From Candidatus Uhrbacteria bacterium RIFCSPHIGHO2_02_FULL_53_13 (lineage in GTDB: Bacteria; Patescibacteriota; Patescibacteriia; UBA9934; UBA11717): a stretch of 12,832 nucleotides of DNA. The translations under genes and the position numbers were made by a program. Each line of letters opens with the position of its first letter. The stretch's first letter is position 1. Shown here one piece after another: positions 1 through 6,275 of this stretch. The stretch is taken from positions 9,450 to 22,281 of the forward strand of contig MGDX01000012.1 in NCBI GenBank assembly GCA_001791035.1, read 5' to 3'. The notes beneath the pieces were generated by a model, which made no database searches, had not been told where the DNA came from, and saw nothing but the letters and a program-made list of their open reading frames with translations.

Positions 1-562
1 AGACATTGCTCTCATGCGTTCTTTGCCCAACATGACCGTCGTGGCGCCGTGCGATTATCTGGAAACGAAACGCGCCGTCATAGAGATTGCCAAGATGAAG
101 GGACCCGGCTATGTGCGTTTTGCACGGCACGCGTCTGCGGCGTTCACGACGGAAAAAACGCCGTTCAAGATTGGACGCGCTGAAGTGTTCCGCGACGGCA
201 CGGATGTGGCGATTGTGGCGTGCGGGCCCCTGGTACACGAAGCACTGTGGGCCGCACGCTTGTTGGAGAAGGACGGCGTGAGCGCGATGGTCATCAACGC
301 GCACACCATCAAACCGCTCGACGAAAAAACGATCGCCGCCGCGGCAAAAAAGTGCAAAGCCGTCGTGACCGTGGAAGAAGCGCAAGTAATCGGCGGCCTT
401 GGGAGTGCCGTCGCCGAAGCGCTTGCGCGCCTGCAACCAACAACGATGCGAATGATTGGCATGAACGGATTTGGCACGTCCGGAGAGCCGGAGGAACTCA
501 TCAAAGCGTTCGGTCTTGACCGCACAGCGATTGTCAAGACAGTGAAAGAACTCATCCTATGA
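1..562 (+). CDS. tkt: Transketolase, C-terminal part (partial at 5' end)
   Basis: The gene runs in from the left edge; the first full codons (positions 2-13) read DIAL before MRSLPNM, the usual transketolase context, so the Met at 14 is internal. What is visible is the end of the pyrimidine-binding domain (through roughly VRFARHAS) and then the transketolase C-terminal domain, starting near FKIGRAEVFRDGTDVAIVACG and closing with the family signature GFGTSGEPEELIKAFGL. Transketolase moves two-carbon units between sugar phosphates in the cytosolic non-oxidative pentose phosphate pathway, using thiamine diphosphate. Whether this is the C-terminal subunit of a split enzyme, as in archaea and many CPR bacteria, or the tail of a full-length protein cannot be decided here. 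The stop overlaps the next start (ATGA, 559-562), implying one transcript and coupled translation. Family identity is near certain. Confidence 0.93.
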   Translation, partial: DIALMRSLPNMTVVAPCDYLETKRAVIEIAKMKGPGYVRFARHASAAFTTEKTPFKIGRAEVFRDGTDVAIVACGPLVHEALWAARLLEKDGVSAMVINAHTIKPLDEKTIAAAAKKCKAVVTVEEAQVIGGLGSAVAEALARLQPTTMRMIGMNGFGTSGEPEELIKAFGLDRTAIVKTVKELIL

Positions 563-2745
563 GCGAAAATCCACGACCATGGCGTCTGCGAAGAGCTCGT
601 GATATTGAGGAAGGATTGCACGAGTACGACGAGACGGTTGAAGAAGAGCGAGCGCATGAAACCGGCGAGCGCGCTTTGAAAGAACAGCGCTTGAACTTTG
701 CGCGAGAACAGGCGCGCGCGCCCATGCAGGAAGGATTTTTGTCCGCCGAAGCGCTCGCGAGCCTTGTGCGGCAAAGAACCGATCTGTTTGCCGTGCACCA
801 ACTCGAGCAGGTTGAAGCCCGTCCGCAACAAGCCGTCAAAGCTTACGACGGCACACTGTATGCGTTGCCGATAACCGGAAGGGATCGGCTCACAAAGCAA
901 GAGGTTGACGATTGGCTGGTGGTGGAATTTCCCAAAGACGGCACGGCGCAATACTGCTTTAAGCAGGAGGTAATCGCCGCGGTCAAAATTCCACCGGCGT
1001 TTGAAATGTCATGGCTCCAAGAGATGAGCGCGGCTGTCAAAGTCGTCAAATCGCGTCCGGCATGGATGTATCCGGAACTCTTTCAACTTCCGCCACAAGA
1101 CGTGTGGCCAAGAAACGCAAAGGTCGCCGTCATTGGCGACCCGTATCAAGCTTGCGACCGACCCGGCGTCACCATTATTGAGTACGAGTACAGCGAGGAA
1201 GTTTTGCCACCGATGGTGGAGGCTCTCGCGGATCCATCATCAAAACTTTACGATGCAGGAGGATGGCTGGAAGATATCTACTTTGAAGAAGTGCGGGCAC
1301 TCGATCGCATGTATGGCTCGTTCACGCCGCCGAGCGATGCGAATCCGTATCGTGCCGTTGTGGATCGCTGCATCGAAGCGTACGGGAACCTCTTTCATGA
1401 CGTCAGCACTCATCCTGCCGATGCCGCAAGAATCGTTGATCGCTATCAGATGATCCTGCGTGAACTCAAGCAACTCAAAGATCATTTTGTTCAAGGAGAG
1501 TGGTCGGTCGAAGACGCGTACGCCCTGTTGCACTGCGATAACGAAGAAGCATGGGTGGCAGAATCCGCTCGGCGCGTCCGTCATTGGAATCGCGGGTTGC
1601 CGGACGAGATTTCGCAAGAAGAACGAGAGCAATACCTTGAACAGTACTCGGCCGTGCGTCAGAGTGTTCAGGATTGGTTCGACTTCAAGCAATCAGCGTT
1701 GGAACAAAATGGAAAACCGGAAGCATGGAGCGACTTTATCAAGCGATGGGAAGCGTTACTCTCTATCCTGCCAAACGATGAACTCACAAAAAAGATTCCG
1801 TCGTTTGAGAAGGACGTTCAACAGGCGCAACACTGGCTCGAGGTTCTTCCGACGGCAAAATCACCCCAGAGGATCAACAATGGTATCAAAGATTTAGAGC
1901 GCTTTTTTGACAAAATTCGCCCACACCTTGAAGAACTCTACGAATCAAGCATGTGGCAAAGCCCGCTCGTGCGACCGGTTTCAGAAGATGCTCCCGATCC
2001 ATCGCACACAACGGTAAGCGCTTACACGGCTATCGTCGACGTTGAGCAAATATCCGACACGGACTTTGGCGCGTTTGGGTACTTTCGACCGGGGCATGCC
2101 GTATCTCTGCGCACAAATAAGATGCTCGACCAAGCCGTGGAACGATTGGCACAACTCATGGTCTACTGCGAAGGACTCGTCCCTCAACTTCGGAAAGAAA
2201 TCACACGCCTCAAGAAGGCAGGGGTTCCACTAAGTCCTTCGTCCCTAAAAGGGTACCTTCACTCATTTGAACGCGCCTGGGTCAAACAGCATCTCTTTCA
2301 AAAGAGGACGCAGAACGCCGTGCCGATTCACGGATTCTTTCCGTACGATATGCCGGACATTGATCCGCAAGATCGCATTTTGGCACATACGTCCGTCACC
2401 ATGCACGGGTGGAATCATATGAACGAGAGTGGTTTTCGCGCCGAGTTTGAAAAATCACTGTCATACCTGACCGTAGGCGGAAGGTATATCCTTGGGCCTA
2501 TCAACCAACACGTCTATTTCGGCGGAGTCGATGAGGGTTTTGATGCACGAGGACTGATGCGTGCATTAGAGTCACTCAAGCAAGAAGGCAAAATCGACTT
2601 CTCATTTCAAAAAGGCGTTCGTCCGGAAGTCATGCATGGCTGGTATGACGGCCCGATTGAAGACGGACCGGAGACAGAAGACGATCCGACGGTGCTCTAC
2701 AACGGCGAGGCGGCACATAGTCTCGTCATGACGAGATTGAAATAG
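559..2745 (+). CDS. Large unknown protein with a split class I methyltransferase-like fold
   Basis: A 728-residue protein I do not recognise as a whole. Residues 15-55 are highly charged and helical. Residues 185-215 (NAKVAVIGDP, then VTIIEYEYSEE) resemble motifs I and II of a Rossmann-type SAM methyltransferase. Residues about 260-585 are mostly charged, helix-rich sequence (for example QMILRELKQLKDHF, GIKDLERFFDKIRPHLEEL). Residues 590-650 then read like the second half of a methyltransferase: FPYDMPDIDPQDRILAHTSVTMHGWNHMNE, then FEKSLSYLTVGGRYILGPIN. I infer one catalytic fold interrupted by a long helical insert. Motif I is not the textbook glycine-rich loop, so SAM binding is unproven. 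No signal peptide or membrane segment is seen, so it is probably cytosolic. The start overlaps the transketolase stop by 4 nt, with only a weak GAAAG upstream. Substrate unknown. Confidence 0.8.
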   Translation: MSENPRPWRLRRARDIEEGLHEYDETVEEERAHETGERALKEQRLNFAREQARAPMQEGFLSAEALASLVRQRTDLFAVHQLEQVEARPQQAVKAYDGTLYALPITGRDRLTKQEVDDWLVVEFPKDGTAQYCFKQEVIAAVKIPPAFEMSWLQEMSAAVKVVKSRPAWMYPELFQLPPQDVWPRNAKVAVIGDPYQACDRPGVTIIEYEYSEEVLPPMVEALADPSSKLYDAGGWLEDIYFEEVRALDRMYGSFTPPSDANPYRAVVDRCIEAYGNLFHDVSTHPADAARIVDRYQMILRELKQLKDHFVQGEWSVEDAYALLHCDNEEAWVAESARRVRHWNRGLPDEISQEEREQYLEQYSAVRQSVQDWFDFKQSALEQNGKPEAWSDFIKRWEALLSILPNDELTKKIPSFEKDVQQAQHWLEVLPTAKSPQRINNGIKDLERFFDKIRPHLEELYESSMWQSPLVRPVSEDAPDPSHTTVSAYTAIVDVEQISDTDFGAFGYFRPGHAVSLRTNKMLDQAVERLAQLMVYCEGLVPQLRKEITRLKKAGVPLSPSSLKGYLHSFERAWVKQHLFQKRTQNAVPIHGFFPYDMPDIDPQDRILAHTSVTMHGWNHMNESGFRAEFEKSLSYLTVGGRYILGPINQHVYFGGVDEGFDARGLMRALESLKQEGKIDFSFQKGVRPEVMHGWYDGPIEDGPETEDDPTVLYNGEAAHSLVMTRLK

Positions 2746-2791
2746 GGTTGTTGGCCGCTGATGCTTGGGAAGGTCCCGCGCACTCATCGGC

Positions 2792-2820
2792 TTGACGCCC
2801 TGCGGGTCTCCATTTATCAT
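2792..2820 (+). promoter_or_regulatory. Sigma70-type promoter of the toxin-antitoxin operon
   Basis: TTGACG at 2792-2797, a 17-nt spacer and TATCAT at 2815-2820 match the consensus hexamers at 5/6 each with ideal spacing. Transcription would start near 2827, about 23 nt before the antitoxin ATG. It is one of the two best promoter matches in the window and makes the TA pair an independent unit. The rest of this gap (2746-2791) holds a weak stem-loop around GGGAAGGTCCC (2768-2778) without a T-run, so I do not call it a terminator. Confidence 0.7.
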
Positions 2821-2840
2821 GTTAGTAGTTATTTACTTAC
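2821..2840. promoter_or_regulatory. Possible operator: imperfect inverted repeat at the TA start site
   Basis: GTTAGTA (2821-2827) and TACTTAC (2834-2840) form an inverted repeat with 6 of 7 matches and a 6-nt centre, directly after the -10 box and over the predicted start site. Phd/YefM-RelE pairs usually repress their own promoter through such a palindrome, so position and symmetry suit an autoregulatory operator. The arms are short and AT-rich, so chance is possible. Confidence 0.35.
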
Positions 2841-2849
2841 ATTATTCCT

Positions 2850-3128
2850 ATGCCAAAAGTGTACCATCTCCTGACACGCGAACACGTCGCTTCCATTCGC
2901 GATGTTCAAAAGAACCCGTCCAAAATGTTGCGCGGCATCACGCGTGTGATGCGCGGAAGCAAGACAATCGGGTTTTACTTTTCGAATGAGGAGTTGGATG
3001 ATCTTCTTGAGGATCTTGAAGCGGCATCGAGCCGATCGCTTCGCGCTCGTGTAAAAAAGGCGCGTCAAGGACTGAAGAAAGGAGACACGGTCGCAATGAA
3101 CGATCTCGCCCGTGAGTATGGTCTATAA
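2850..3128 (+). CDS. Type II antitoxin, Phd/YefM-like
   Basis: A 92-residue protein placed first in a two-gene overlapping operon with a RelE-like toxin. Residues 13-50 (ASIRDVQKNPSKMLRGITRV then GSKTIGFYFSNEELDDLLEDLEAA) follow the Phd/YefM layout: an N-terminal DNA-binding/dimerisation part with a helix, a beta hairpin and the leucine- and acid-rich helix beginning at the NEEL segment. The tail after about residue 58 is charged (RARVKKARQGLKKGD) and would be the flexible toxin-neutralising part. Such antitoxins bind the toxin in the cytosol and repress their own promoter. The ATG at 2850 lacks a clear Shine-Dalgarno. It could instead belong to a related small antitoxin family; the context makes an antitoxin role much more likely than not. 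Confidence 0.8.
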   Translation: MPKVYHLLTREHVASIRDVQKNPSKMLRGITRVMRGSKTIGFYFSNEELDDLLEDLEAASSRSLRARVKKARQGLKKGDTVAMNDLAREYGL

Positions 3129-3381
3129 GTTCGTTCTGACCAAACAGGCGGCAACGGACTTACGAAGTCTCGAGAAAGAAACCGTGAAGCGCATCCTCAA
3201 GAAACTGATCTGGTTTGAGAAACAATCGGAGCCACTTCATTATGCCAAACGGTTGCGCGAACCTGCGGCTGGCGACGTGAGATTCCGTATCGGGGATTAT
3301 CGCGCGATTGCGTTGATCAACCATAAGCAAAAGCGTATCGAAATTGTCCAGATCGGCCATCGTCGCGAGATCTATCTTTGA
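3118..3381 (+). CDS. Type II toxin, RelE/ParE superfamily
   Basis: An 87-residue protein counted from the ATG at 3118; a GTG at 3112 would add two residues. The fold order fits RelE/ParE: strand (YKFVLTKQA), two helices (AATDLRSLEKETVKRILKKLIWFE), then the beta sheet with the family core DVRFRIGDYRAI (53-64) and the end IEIVQIGHRREIYL. R55, R57, R62 and H81-R82-R83 with the closing Tyr (Y86) match the basic/aromatic set that RelE ribosome-dependent mRNases use to cleave A-site codons. ParE relatives target gyrase instead; the GDYR and GHRR..Y pattern favours the RelE side. The gene overlaps the antitoxin by 11 nt with no Shine-Dalgarno of its own, so it probably depends on coupled translation. 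It looks intact. Confidence 0.88.
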   Translation: MVYKFVLTKQAATDLRSLEKETVKRILKKLIWFEKQSEPLHYAKRLREPAAGDVRFRIGDYRAIALINHKQKRIEIVQIGHRREIYL

Positions 3382-3400
3382 TCGTATTGCAAGGCCGCTG

Positions 3401-3518
3401 GTCATTGCGAGCTCCGTTGCGAGCGTAGCGAAGCAATCCGTGAAGTCCGGCGAGCCGGACCAGGCTCCGCCGGGCAATCTCATGTCAGCACAGATTGCTT
3501 CGCTACGATCGCAATGAC
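3401..3518. repeat. Nested palindromic interspersed repeat
   Basis: The left arm (3401-3438, GTCATTGCGA ... GCGTAGCGAAGCAATC) and right arm (3493-3518, GATTGCTTCG ... TCGCAATGAC) are inverted copies; the left arm carries 12 extra nt (3411-3422) that duplicate its own GCGA end. Inside lie a perfect hairpin GTCCGGC-GA-GCCGGAC (3445-3460) and a second GCAATCT/AGATTGC pair (3474-3480, 3492-3498) that competes with the outer stem. Single-arm relatives occur at 4581-4606 and 12779-12792. Similar GTCATTGCGAG...GAAGCAATC repeats are, from memory, common in uncultivated bacterial genomes. As RNA it could end or protect the TA transcript. No protein-coding signal is seen between 3382 and 3580. Confidence 0.85.
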
Positions 3519-3538
3519 AAAATGTGCGAGCTCGCAAA

Positions 3539-3580
3539 AGCAGTAAGCAGCCGAAAGCCAACGGCCAAAAGCCAATAGCC
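3539..3580 (+). repeat. Heptanucleotide array A, ending flush at the kinase start
   Basis: Six consecutive 7-nt words fill the space up to the ATG at 3581: AGCAGTA, AGCAGCC, GAAAGCC, AACGGCC, AAAAGCC, AATAGCC. The last four share the pattern nnnRGCC. The array starts 20 nt after the right arm of the 3401-3518 palindrome. Its core AAGCCAACGGCCAA (3555-3568) recurs exactly, inverted, at 10043-10056. No Shine-Dalgarno is visible in it. Confidence 0.8.
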
Positions 3581-4552
3581 ATGTACAACCTCACCACCAT
3601 CGGAGACATCAAACTGGACGTATTCATTGATTTGGGCGACGATGCCAAAGTCGCCTGTGATTTGAATCGCGAGGACTGTCTTATCCAAATCAAGTACGGC
3701 GAAAAAATCCCCGTGGACTCCGCCGTGACCATGATGGCGGGCTCCGCGCCCAATGTCGCCATTGGCGCTCGGCTCCTTGGCGCCACGACATCCATCTTGA
3801 GCGTGGTCGGCGACGACACGACCGCTACGCTCGCTCTTGACGGTCTGCGCCGGCACGGCATCCCCATTGACGGAATTACTGTGGCTCCCAACACACAAAG
3901 TAGCTTTTCCGCCGTCCTCAACTTTGAGGGTGAGAGCACCATTTTAGCGGTGCACCGTCCGCACGTGTTTTCCCTTCCGCACACCCTCAACACAGAGTGG
4001 CTGTTCGTCAGCGAAATGGGTCCAAACTACAAAGACCTCTTCCGCGATATTGTCGCGCGTGTACACAATGACGGATTGCGCATTGGCATCAATCCCGGCG
4101 TGATTCAATTGGAAGAGCGTGACCAAACTCTGCTGGATTTGATTCGACACGCCCATTTGCTTATCATCAATAAAGAAGAAGCGCAGGATTTGTGCGCGTG
4201 CGGCTTGGAAGAAATGGATCCGCTCTTGCGCACCATGCAAGAGCTCGGCCCCAAAACCGTGATGATCACCAACGGCCGCGAGGGAGCATGGGGCACACAG
4301 GACGGCGACATCTATCACGCTCCAATGTTTCCCGGAGAGCGCGTGGAAGCTACCGGCGCGGGCGACGCGTTTAGTTCCGGAGTCCTTGCCGCGCTCATTG
4401 CAGAACAACCACTTAGAGCGGCGCTCGCCTGGGGATCCGTAAACGCCGCATCCGTTGTACAATACATTGGGCCGCAAAGGGGCTTGCTCACGCGTACGCA
4501 ATTATCCGCGCGCCTCGCGGAACACCCGGAGTACTCGGTGCAAGCGCTCTAA
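3581..4552 (+). CDS. PfkB-family carbohydrate kinase (first copy)
   Basis: A 323-residue cytosolic ribokinase/PfkB-fold sugar kinase, of normal family length. The N-terminal signature region is MAGSAPNVAIGARLLGATTSILSVVGDD (residues 52-79), a slightly unusual version because the common GG is replaced by AGS. The C-terminal signature with the catalytic Asp is ATGAGDAFSSG (257-267; D262 the expected base), and the oxyanion-hole glycines precede it. INKEEAQDL (196-204) is the usual mid-domain segment. The family phosphorylates sugars, sugar phosphates or nucleosides with ATP; the substrate cannot be assigned, but the aldolase 98 nt downstream makes a fructose- or tagatose-phosphate kinase attractive. 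The ATG at 3581 is chosen over a GTG at 3524 because the alternative would translate heptad array A and homology begins at YNLTTIGDI. A second PfkB gene lies at 6276-7262. Confidence 0.92.
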   Translation: MYNLTTIGDIKLDVFIDLGDDAKVACDLNREDCLIQIKYGEKIPVDSAVTMMAGSAPNVAIGARLLGATTSILSVVGDDTTATLALDGLRRHGIPIDGITVAPNTQSSFSAVLNFEGESTILAVHRPHVFSLPHTLNTEWLFVSEMGPNYKDLFRDIVARVHNDGLRIGINPGVIQLEERDQTLLDLIRHAHLLIINKEEAQDLCACGLEEMDPLLRTMQELGPKTVMITNGREGAWGTQDGDIYHAPMFPGERVEATGAGDAFSSGVLAALIAEQPLRAALAWGSVNAASVVQYIGPQRGLLTRTQLSARLAEHPEYSVQAL

Positions 4553-4580
4553 AATCGCTCAAAATTGATCGTCAACGCGA

Positions 4581-4606
4581 GATTGCTTCGTCGAACTCGC
4601 AATGAC
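4581..4606. repeat. Single-arm copy of the GATTGCTTCG...CGCAATGAC repeat
   Basis: This 26-nt segment starts GATTGCTTCG and ends CTCGCAATGAC, the same length and ends as the right arm at 3493-3518, differing only in the middle. The arm is not accompanied by a full inverted partner; a GCGAGATTGC run in front makes only a small local hairpin with CTCGC. It stands between the kinase stop and heptad array B. Confidence 0.75.
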
Positions 4607-4608
4607 CC

Positions 4609-4650
4609 ATTTCTGGATTCTTCATTCTTCATTCTTGATTCTCACCACCA
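4609..4650 (+). repeat. Heptanucleotide array B, ending flush at the aldolase start
   Basis: Six 7-nt words reach exactly to the ATG at 4651: ATTTCTG, GATTCTT, CATTCTT, CATTCTT, GATTCTC, ACCACCA. The shared word is (G/C)ATTCTY. The array begins 2 nt after the CGCAATGAC arm. The closing ACCACC block recurs just before the start codon at 9184, where the heptads carry the same word inverted. Confidence 0.8.
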
Positions 4651-5577
4651 ATGATCGTTTCCCCAAAAACCATGCTTCAGCGCGCACGTCGCGGCGGATA
4701 TGCCGTGGGAGCTTTTAACGTGAACAACTTGGAAATACTCCAAGGCGTTGTAGAAGCCGCGATGCAGATGCGCTCTCCACTCATCGTGCAAACCAGCCAA
4801 GGCGCCATTGAGTACGCGGGAATGGAACTGCTCGCCGCGATGGTGCACACGATCGCGCGCGATACAGATATTCCTATCGCACTGCATTTGGATCACGGAA
4901 CCGATGTCGCCCTCGTGATGGAGGCTATAGACAGCGGCCTGTACACAAGCGTGATGATTGACACTTCGCGCTTTCCTCTCCAAGACAATATTCGCATCAC
5001 GCGGGAGGTTGTAAAACGCGCCCACGCGCGCAAGATTTTTGTGGAAGCCGAGCTCGGCGCGATTCCGGGCAAGGAGGATCAAGTGGATGTGATGGAAGCG
5101 GATGCGTTTATGACACGCCCTGAAGAAGCCACGAGGTTTGTGAAAGAAACGGACTGTGACGCACTCGCGGTATCTATCGGCACAAAGCATGGAGTGTCTA
5201 AGTTTGCGTCCGTGCATGCTCGGCTCGATATTGAGCGCCTGCGCGCCATTGCAAGCGCGGTGAACAAACCGCTCGTTCTGCACGGCGCGAGTTCCGTGTA
5301 TCGAAACTTGAAAGATGTTGCCGAAGCATACGGCGCCGATTTATCGAAGGCGTTTGGCGTTCCAGACGGCCAGCTGAAAAAGGCCATCAAGAACGGCATT
5401 GCAAAAATCAATACCGATTCTGATATACGCATCGCGTTCACGGGCGCTGTGGATCAGTATATGACGCGCCACCCAAACAACATGGATCCGCGCGCGTATC
5501 TTGGAGCCGGACGCGACGCCGTACGCCGCACGGTGATTCGCAAAATGAAACTGTTTGGATCTGAAGGAATGATATGA
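4651..5577 (+). CDS. fba: Class II (zinc) fructose-bisphosphate aldolase
   Basis: A 308-residue class II aldolase of the FbaA/GatY/KbaY family, full length. It cleaves fructose 1,6-bisphosphate to dihydroxyacetone phosphate and glyceraldehyde 3-phosphate, or the reverse, in the cytosol. Visible motifs are AFNVNNLE (21-28), HLDHG (79-83, catalytic D81 and zinc ligand H82), SVMID (100-104), VEAELG (131-136, E134), IGTKHG (176-181, zinc ligand H180), VLHGASS (209-215, zinc ligand H211) and KINTDSDIR (252-260, phosphate binding). All expected metal and catalytic residues are present. Tagatose-bisphosphate aldolase has the same motifs, so the exact ketose is not settled. It lies between two PfkB kinases and overlaps the next gene by 4 nt (ATGA). 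The leader is heptad array B, with no Shine-Dalgarno. Confidence 0.95.
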   Translation: MIVSPKTMLQRARRGGYAVGAFNVNNLEILQGVVEAAMQMRSPLIVQTSQGAIEYAGMELLAAMVHTIARDTDIPIALHLDHGTDVALVMEAIDSGLYTSVMIDTSRFPLQDNIRITREVVKRAHARKIFVEAELGAIPGKEDQVDVMEADAFMTRPEEATRFVKETDCDALAVSIGTKHGVSKFASVHARLDIERLRAIASAVNKPLVLHGASSVYRNLKDVAEAYGADLSKAFGVPDGQLKKAIKNGIAKINTDSDIRIAFTGAVDQYMTRHPNNMDPRAYLGAGRDAVRRTVIRKMKLFGSEGMI

Positions 5578-6230
5578 GCCCTGAAAAAAGACAAGCACCG
5601 GAGGAAGCCAAGTATCTTGTTCGTAATCTCGAAAGAAGAAAAGGGCTTCTTGCACGCATTTCCAAAAAAGAAGAGGGAGATATTCCTGATATAGTGATCA
5701 AAGATACGTTTTTGAGGTTTTTAGACAAGAAGTATGAAGGAATGGCACAAGGAGAAATCGAGGATCTAAACAAAAGACTTTTTGCCCTTATCAACCGCGC
5801 TGCAGATCTTGTGACAAAGAAGCAAGACACCGCACCGGTCACATCGATGTATGCCTATCCATATGCTGGAGCGCGACCGATTGATGAGCGCTCATACAGT
5901 GAGTTTCTAGAAGAAGTCAAGACTATCATAGAGCTTTGCAAACAACACAACATCTCTCTCAAATCCATCACAGGAATGCAGACTGGCCTTGGCGTGCCTG
6001 ATGTTAAGAAGCTCGATGACCTGCTTGATTGGTGCAAGGATAACAACGTTGATCTCAAATCCATCACAGGGATGCAGAATGGCCTCGGCGTGCCTGATGT
6101 CAAGAAGCTCGATAGTCTGCTCAAATGGTGCAAGGATAACAACATTGATCTCAAATCCATCACGGGGATGCAAGTAGGTATCCCAACGGAGAGTGCACTG
6201 AATAGACTGTTTCGTAGAAAAAAATCGTGA
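5574..6230 (+). CDS. Unknown protein with tandem 32-residue repeats
   Basis: A 218-residue protein I do not recognise. Residues 1-85 are charged and helical (EEAKYLVRNLERRKGLLARISKKEE, then IEDLNKRLFALINRAADLV). From residue 118 a 32-residue unit recurs: SITGMQ begins near 131, 163 and 195, with the flanking consensus WCKDNN(V/I)DLKSITGMQ and GLGVPDVKKLDxLL. Each unit reads as one helix, a tight turn and a short second helix. The two full DNA units (5961-6056 and 6057-6152) differ at 11 of 96 positions, indicating quite recent duplication. The tail is basic (RLFRRKKS). There is no signal peptide or membrane segment. It is coupled to the aldolase by an ATGA overlap, so it is made with a glycolytic enzyme; a scaffold or nucleic-acid-binding role is possible but unproven. 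Confidence 0.82.
   Translation: MSPEKRQAPEEAKYLVRNLERRKGLLARISKKEEGDIPDIVIKDTFLRFLDKKYEGMAQGEIEDLNKRLFALINRAADLVTKKQDTAPVTSMYAYPYAGARPIDERSYSEFLEEVKTIIELCKQHNISLKSITGMQTGLGVPDVKKLDDLLDWCKDNNVDLKSITGMQNGLGVPDVKKLDSLLKWCKDNNIDLKSITGMQVGIPTESALNRLFRRKKS
5961..6177 (+). repeat. In-frame 96-bp tandem repeat in the unknown protein
   Basis: Units at 5961-6056 and 6057-6152 match at 85 of 96 positions. A truncated third starts at 6153 and diverges after the GGGATGCA segment near 6170. The period is 32 codons, so unit gain or loss would keep the frame. Many of the differences are silent or conservative, but the stretch around 6116-6128 changes residues (DDLLD versus DSLLK). Confidence 0.85.
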
Positions 6231-6260
6231 TAATATCGTGAAGGAAAACGACTCATTTTC

Positions 6261-6269
6261 TGTTATACT
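6261..6269 (+). promoter_or_regulatory. Extended -10 promoter giving a probable leaderless transcript
   Basis: TGTTATACT fits the extended -10 form TGnTATAAT with one mismatch. There is no good -35 at the expected distance (6241-6246 is AAGGAA), as is common for extended -10 promoters. A start 7 nt past the box falls at 6276, the A of the kinase ATG, so the mRNA would have no 5' leader. It would drive the kinase, anchored protein and dehydrogenase (6276-9124). Confidence 0.6.
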
Positions 6270-6275
6270 GCATAC

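Noticed and set aside
109..951. 280-codon open frame on the minus strand
   Set aside because: It lies across the junction of two well-supported + strand genes and shows no domain signal; high GC coding sequence often leaves such shadow frames.
2756..2790. Terminator after the methyltransferase-like gene
   Set aside because: The stem GGGA/TCCC and the weak outer pairing have no following T-run.
3524..3580. Upstream GTG start for the first PfkB kinase
   Set aside because: The extra 19 residues translate heptad array A and are unlike any kinase N-terminus; homology starts at the 3581 ATG.
3401..3580. CRISPR-like array
   Set aside because: The repeats are palindromic arms and contiguous heptads without constant repeats separated by unique 25-40 nt spacers, and no cas gene is present.
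3160..3993. 277-codon open frame on the minus strand across the toxin, palindrome and kinase
   Set aside because: It runs through a non-coding repeat and opposite to genes with clear family motifs.
559..5577. Alternative genetic code with UGA as glycine
   Set aside because: TGA stops the transketolase, toxin and aldolase at natural protein ends, twice in ATGA overlaps with the next gene.
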